A stretch of DNA of 64,000 nt. Origin: Symsagittifera roscoffensis. Its lineage: Eukaryota > Xenacoelomorpha > Acoela > Convolutidae. The DNA is taken from positions 82,257,574 to 82,321,573 of the forward strand of contig NC_087063.1 of assembly GCF_963678635.1 (NCBI RefSeq), given 5' to 3'. Positions 59,501 through 64,000 of the stretch are shown here, in pieces. Under the pieces are notes generated by a model. That model was not told the origin of the DNA, searched no databases, and saw nothing but the letters and a program-made list of their open reading frames with translations. Every line of letters begins with the position of its first letter. Position 1 is the stretch's first letter. The translations under genes were made by a program, and so were the position numbers.

Positions 59501-59518
59501 TGGTGCGACCATAAGTCT
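59501..59518 (+). promoter_or_regulatory. Putative tRNA primer-binding site
   Basis: TGGTGCGACCATAAGTC, starting with the TGG that pairs with a tRNA 3' CCA end, two bases after the putative LTR end. The tRNA is not identified. Confidence 0.5.
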
Positions 59519-59584
59519 CGAACAAGACCTTAATAGCTTAGAATTAACCAAAAATAGATTAGAATTTAGACAAAACATTTTAAA

Positions 59585-59818
59585 ATGTTACACGACGATA
59601 ATTTAATCGAAATGTCTCTACGACTCAATAGATCAAAGCCAATATTCCGAACGATAAGAAAACTACCCGGAATTGGAAGAATACCTCGAACCAGAGACGA
59701 CATACGACAAAGTAGAAACTTACCAAATAGTTATATTATAGTACGGCAAAAGCCAACACAAACTTTTATATTTAGAATCTTATTAGCAATGAATTTAGAT
59801 TTTCATTTGCAAACTTAA
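59585..59818 (+). CDS. Small basic ORF in the retrotransposon leader (77 codons)
   Basis: It starts 66 bases after the primer-binding site. The peptide is Arg-rich in its middle (RKLPGIGRIPRTRDDIRQSR) with A-rich codon use like the Gag frame. It could be a short leader ORF, or a 5' coding exon if the long leader is spliced. No family recognised; may be chance. Confidence 0.3.
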   Translation: MLHDDNLIEMSLRLNRSKPIFRTIRKLPGIGRIPRTRDDIRQSRNLPNSYIIVRQKPTQTFIFRILLAMNLDFHLQT

Positions 59819-60743
59819 ATCTTGAAACCAATCTTCATGCTCTATACAGGCGCTAAACAAAATATTAATATACAATAACGATTGATAAAAATATCTCAGA
59901 TCGTTTTCCTAAAATTCTGCAGTATTATATAAAACATGTTTGGAAAATATTTATTGAAAATCAAAATAAAAATTAGTAGCATGACAATAAACTGTTAGTA
60001 ATCATAAAATCATCAGTTGTCTCAGCTTCATCACCTAAAACATAACAGCAATCATAAGCTCACTAATATCATTAAAACACTAAATCTTTTCTTAAACAAA
60101 TTTAAACCATTTTAAACTTAAAGTCCCTTAATTTTAAAATCAGATCATCAAGGCTTATCCTTGGATCTTAATTCATTTTCTATTTAATTAAATTTAAACT
60201 TGATCATCAAGGCCTATCCTTGGAACAAAAAGAACAATTTTGTTCTCCCCCACCCACTTAGCTAGTGTCTAACGACCTCAAACGTCGATTCACTATCCAA
60301 CCCTTTCAAAAAACCCAAGACTAATAGAAATTTTTGAACAAAACTAATCATTCAAATTAGGATAAACAGTGAAGAACTTCGGTTATTCATCCTTCACTTG
60401 AACCCTCCTCTTACCAGACCCAGGATAAATTGTAGACTTAGTAAGTTTAAAATAGTATCTAACGAACTACTCGCGTTCTAATTATACCTGAACCTTGTGG
60501 ATCGATTTACTATTCTCCAACCCTTGAACACAATCACTACCCTTAAGTAAGATTAAGTAAGTTAACACCTTAGCTTATACTAGCCACGAGAAAGTAAAAA
60601 ATCATTCTTCGGAATCGATATACTTTTCTCTCCAACCCTGAACAAATAGACCCAGGTTAAGCTAACCAAAAAATCGTAAGGACTAACAATTTAAGAAAAT
60701 AGAAATCATCTAACAACTTTTTGCATCCATCATCCTAAACCTT
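59819..60743 (+). other. Long retrotransposon leader with repeated structured motifs
   Basis: Non-coding. It contains two copies of GATCATCAAGGC(T/C)TATCCTTGG (60147 and 60199), each able to pair CAAGG with CCTTG, and three diverged copies of a TCGAT-TYAC/TATAC-TNTCCAACCCT motif (near 60282, 60503 and 60613). Such repeats may fold in the genomic RNA. Confidence 0.55.
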
Positions 60744-61211
60744 ATGTCATTTAAAAATCTAGGAAACAAACAAACAATCGTTTTGCACAACTGTGAAATA
60801 GATAACAAAAAATACGACCTTGTAATCACACCTCACACACAAACAGTTGGATATATTAGAACAAAACGACAAACACTAAAAAGAAAAATAGTAACTAAAC
60901 AAAGACAAATAACACGAAAAAGATTTTCCAAAAATAGAAACGCATTTTCAGAATCAGAAGCCAGCAATTTAGAAGAACTTTATAAATTAAAAGAATCTAT
61001 AGATAAAAATTGCCCCATTCACGATCAATTATATTTTTCCGACTCAGAAACAACTTCAAATTCATCAAAAAGAGGAAAAAGAAGAATAAAAAAGCAATAT
61101 AAACACAAACCAGTACATTTATATAATTGGAATCAACCAATTAGACACATCGATAATTACCTATTAACAGTCATTAAACGAAAAAATGAGCCAAACACAC
61201 ACTCCAAGTGA
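60744..61211 (+). CDS. Basic ORF upstream of Gag (155 codons), unknown
   Basis: ATG to TGA, overlapping the next frame by 26 bases in a different register. The product is Lys/Arg-rich (TLKRKIVTKQRQITRKRF; later KRGKRRIKKQYKHK) with a Ser/Glu-rich middle (FSESEASNLEELYKLK). A nucleic-acid-binding or regulatory accessory protein is conceivable, but no family is recognised. Codon use matches the Gag frame, which argues that it belongs to the retrotransposon. An extra ORF before gag is unusual for Ty3/gypsy elements. Confidence 0.6.
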   Translation: MSFKNLGNKQTIVLHNCEIDNKKYDLVITPHTQTVGYIRTKRQTLKRKIVTKQRQITRKRFSKNRNAFSESEASNLEELYKLKESIDKNCPIHDQLYFSDSETTSNSSKRGKRRIKKQYKHKPVHLYNWNQPIRHIDNYLLTVIKRKNEPNTHSK

Positions 61212-64000
61212 AGATAGTCCAGATGATGACGATATCTTCCCCTTCCTCGTAGATGCACCTAATGATAGAGGACAGCATATACTTTGCAAGAATTTACTAC
61301 TAAATTTATTTGAACCCGGAATCAGCCCATGTAAAGCAGAGTTCCCAGATGTAAAGATCAAAAGACAAATTATTGATCACTATCTGAAAGAGATATGTAA
61401 TTTGACACAACAATATGGAATCTAATCCATAGAATTCAGCTCACCAAACCCGAACCACCGCAAATATGTAATTCAAACAGACGACCTTGATTTACATTTT
61501 TCAAAAGTATTCTCAGAATACATAAAAAGCATACAATATCATAACTCACAAAGAGCAAACTCCATATTCACTAATGAAGTTTTTGCCATAATATATAGTT
61601 ATATCTCAATATTAGAGAACGAAATTCCAATCCCAAGTGTCTCACCGACAGAGAAATCCAAACATATAAAGGTACGACATGAAATCACACTATTTTCAAC
61701 TTTTCTACATATAATTAAAGAAAATTTCACTAAAGATGATGTTTCACAACATACAAAACAAGATTTACAAAAAATCTTGGCATGGTTTATAATAGATTAT
61801 TTCACACATAATATAGATTTAATTTCACAAGCAAGAAAAAATTTCAGACCTCAAAATTCAAACGATGATACCGCCATCACAGAACAGTCAGACTACGTTT
61901 GGCACCCCGAATGGTCTCATTATGCATTTATAAATATCCCACAATCAATTGCAAGTCAAGCAATAAGTACAATATCTTATACAAGAGATTATGTAAGAGT
62001 AGTACCATTAACCATTGATGCAACACCATTAAACTACAATACATTTTTACCCGATACGCGAAATAACAGCTTAAACTCGACCGTCATACACAATGAAAAC
62101 CTTAATGGAACTAGGAACCTCACTCAACAAGATATTCAAACACCATCACACTTCATAAATGAAGAAATTGTACAAACAACAACAACTACACAACAAAGTA
62201 TTTCACCAATACGTCCAAATTTAACAACACCAAGAAATACAAACACTTCACTAGCACAGGTAACCTTACAATCAACCGTTAAACCTTCGGTTGCTCCAAA
62301 ATATTCACAAATGGATTATCAAACATATAGACCCATGACAATACCGTCAAAAACACGCAGAACGTTCACAAGAAACACTTTTGCGGAACACAATTATAAT
62401 TACGCACATTCATCAAAAACAAACTATCCCCCACGAAAAAATAATAATAATCAGATAAGATCTCGATATTGGGATAACCCAATGGCAACAACCAACTCAG
62501 TAAATTTTCAAACTAATTCACATCCTCCACAGGATCGTAGTGAAAATTACCCATTCTTTCAACAGAATAAAAATAAAAAGCAAGCATCTCATCAAACGGA
62601 TTATTTATCCTCTGATGATGATTATTTACAACCAGATAAATTTGCACCATACACTCAAGAATATCGTGGACAAGGAGTGCAAAAACCGTATACATATCAT
62701 AAAATTTTTTCTCCACACCCAACAGATACACAAAATCAACAACCAATGCAAATGCAAAACCCAATTAATACACAATCTTTTCAACCAATTCAGCCACAAA
62801 ACCAAATGATTACACACTCGTATCAACCAACACAAATGCAAAATGAAATACCACTTCCATATTACCTTCAACAACACGAAATAACAAAAAATCAACTTTC
62901 GAATTTTTCACAAATGCCAAATGCAGCAGAATCATTACAAATTACAATGAATCCATACCTTATGGGTGGATCACCAATAACATCAAACAAACCATTAATA
63001 TTATTCACAGGAACAGACCCTGAATATTCTGTAGAAGATTATTTAAATGCAGTAACAGCAAATTTAATTTTAAATATAGGACCTGAACCAATTAATACGC
63101 CACTACATCAAAATTGGATACATCGACGCACAGCGTTGATACAGACAACCCTAGACGGCGCAGCCCAAAAATGGTTTTCAGTATTGTCTATAGAAATAAA
63201 ATCAAATTGGAAAAGATTTACACAAGAATTTTCAAAAATGTTTGACTCCGAAAGAAACAAACAACAACAAAGAGTTTTATGTAATGAAAATCGCAGATTA
63301 CCAAATGAAACCATCAAACAATTAGCAGTACGTATCGAAACACTAGTTCGAAAAGCATATTCATTAAATACACACGACTATAAAAACACAAAAAGACAGA
63401 AAATCTTAATGATGACCTTAACACCTCAATTAAGGAAAATAGCAATAAAAAAGAGAGCATCCCATCCCTCCTCAATTCGAGAGCCCGATTTAGATTTTCG
63501 AAAACTAGTAGACAAACTAGAGCAAGCGGAAATCACAATGAAACTTGAAGAAACAGAAAATCTGAAATTACAATATGTTAACCGAATTGAAACAAATACC
63601 ACAAATATCAACAATATACAGAAATCAGATACAGACCTCGTTGAAAAAATCACTGAAATACTCAATATTTATGAAAAACACCCAAACTTTAAAGGCAAAC
63701 CATCTTTCAAAAAATGGTGTAATTATTGCCGACGATACGGACATAGTATTTCTGAATGTAGACAAAAACAACAGGACAATCAAAACAAACCTCAAAAATA
63801 TAAAGAACCGAATAAATCATTCTATCAGTACACGAAAAAAGATCAAAATCTACCGAACAAAAATGTATACAGCAACAACAGTTCAGGAAAACCACTTCCG
63901 AACAATACCAATTACACGAGAACTCAATCACCATTTAACTCAAGTTATAGAGGAAGATCACCAGAACGAAGAAATACACAAAATTCATCACAAAACCATT
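61186..64000 (+). CDS. Retrotransposon Gag (Ty3/gypsy-like), runs off the window, one in-frame stop
   Basis: ATG at 61186 overlaps the end of the basic ORF. The frame is open to 64000 except for TAA at 61423-61425 (codon 80); 858 further codons follow without a stop. N-terminal part: acidic start (EDSPDDDDIFPF), helical region to about residue 260. Residues about 300-600 are Gln/Asn/Pro/Thr-rich and probably disordered. A retrotransposon Gag domain starts near residue 605 (LFTGTDPEYSVEDYLNAV) with GAAQKWFSVL and the helices after it (to about residue 800). A CCHC zinc knuckle C-x2-C-x4-H-x4-C (63718-63759) follows, then a basic, Ser/Asn-rich tail. It would form the particle and bind genomic RNA. 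Pol is not in the window. Confidence 0.85.

Noticed and set aside
59501-59575. tRNA-like sequence
   Set aside because: No cloverleaf can be drawn; the match to a tRNA end is better explained as a primer-binding site.

Overview
The window looks like a piece of an AT-rich, repeat-laden invertebrate animal genome. The support is one spliced four-transmembrane gene with very long introns, animal-type non-LTR and Ty3/gypsy-like retroelements, Maverick/Polinton (adintovirus-like) relics, and many short foldback DNA transposons with target-site duplications. The splice acceptors (TTTTCAG, TTTTAG) and the Maverick lineage would fit a nematode, but this is weak and other invertebrates are not excluded. 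I see no bacterial-type operons, CRISPR arrays, rRNA or tRNA genes.

Layout: 1-7.9 kb is non-coding with small DNA transposons (2996-3704, 5946-6162). From 7.95 to 14.93 kb lies a visibly GC-richer, intronless, heavily frameshifted plus-strand coding relic whose first part carries the block motifs of an SGNH hydrolase; the rest I cannot assign. Its 3' part ends in a ~480-bp inverted duplication. From 15.7 to 17.55 kb is a decayed protein-primed-type DNA polymerase B of Maverick type, split by a 721-bp repeat that begins CCCGGG.

From 19.98 to 52.86 kb extends the only convincing host gene: three exons (20016-20208, 25201-25422, 52289-52554) join in phase to give a 226-residue claudin-like four-pass membrane protein. 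Its second intron is 26.9 kb long and holds a large endogenous virus-like assemblage: a minus-strand DNA polymerase B relic (29.4-31.1 kb), packaging-ATPase fragments (37.8-40.1 kb), and three to four diverged head-to-tail units encoding decayed integrase, an unassigned ORF, a basic core-like protein and a capsid-like protein (40.7-48.4 kb). Between two ATPase pieces is a ~275-bp tandem array whose unit appears to be a chimera of ATPase and integrase sequence. A 1.5-kb tandem duplication (34.02-37.04 kb) lies upstream.

From 52.6 to 57.1 kb are nested MITEs and a minus-strand non-LTR reverse transcriptase relic. From 59.2 kb to the end is the 5' half of an LTR retrotransposon: a probable LTR, primer-binding site, long structured leader, a small basic ORF, and an 858-codon open Gag frame ending in a zinc knuckle. 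It is the least decayed element here; only one in-frame stop is seen. Several foldback repeats with quite different internal cores share a CCCGGGT-type terminus, which suggests one mobilising system acting on many non-autonomous elements.
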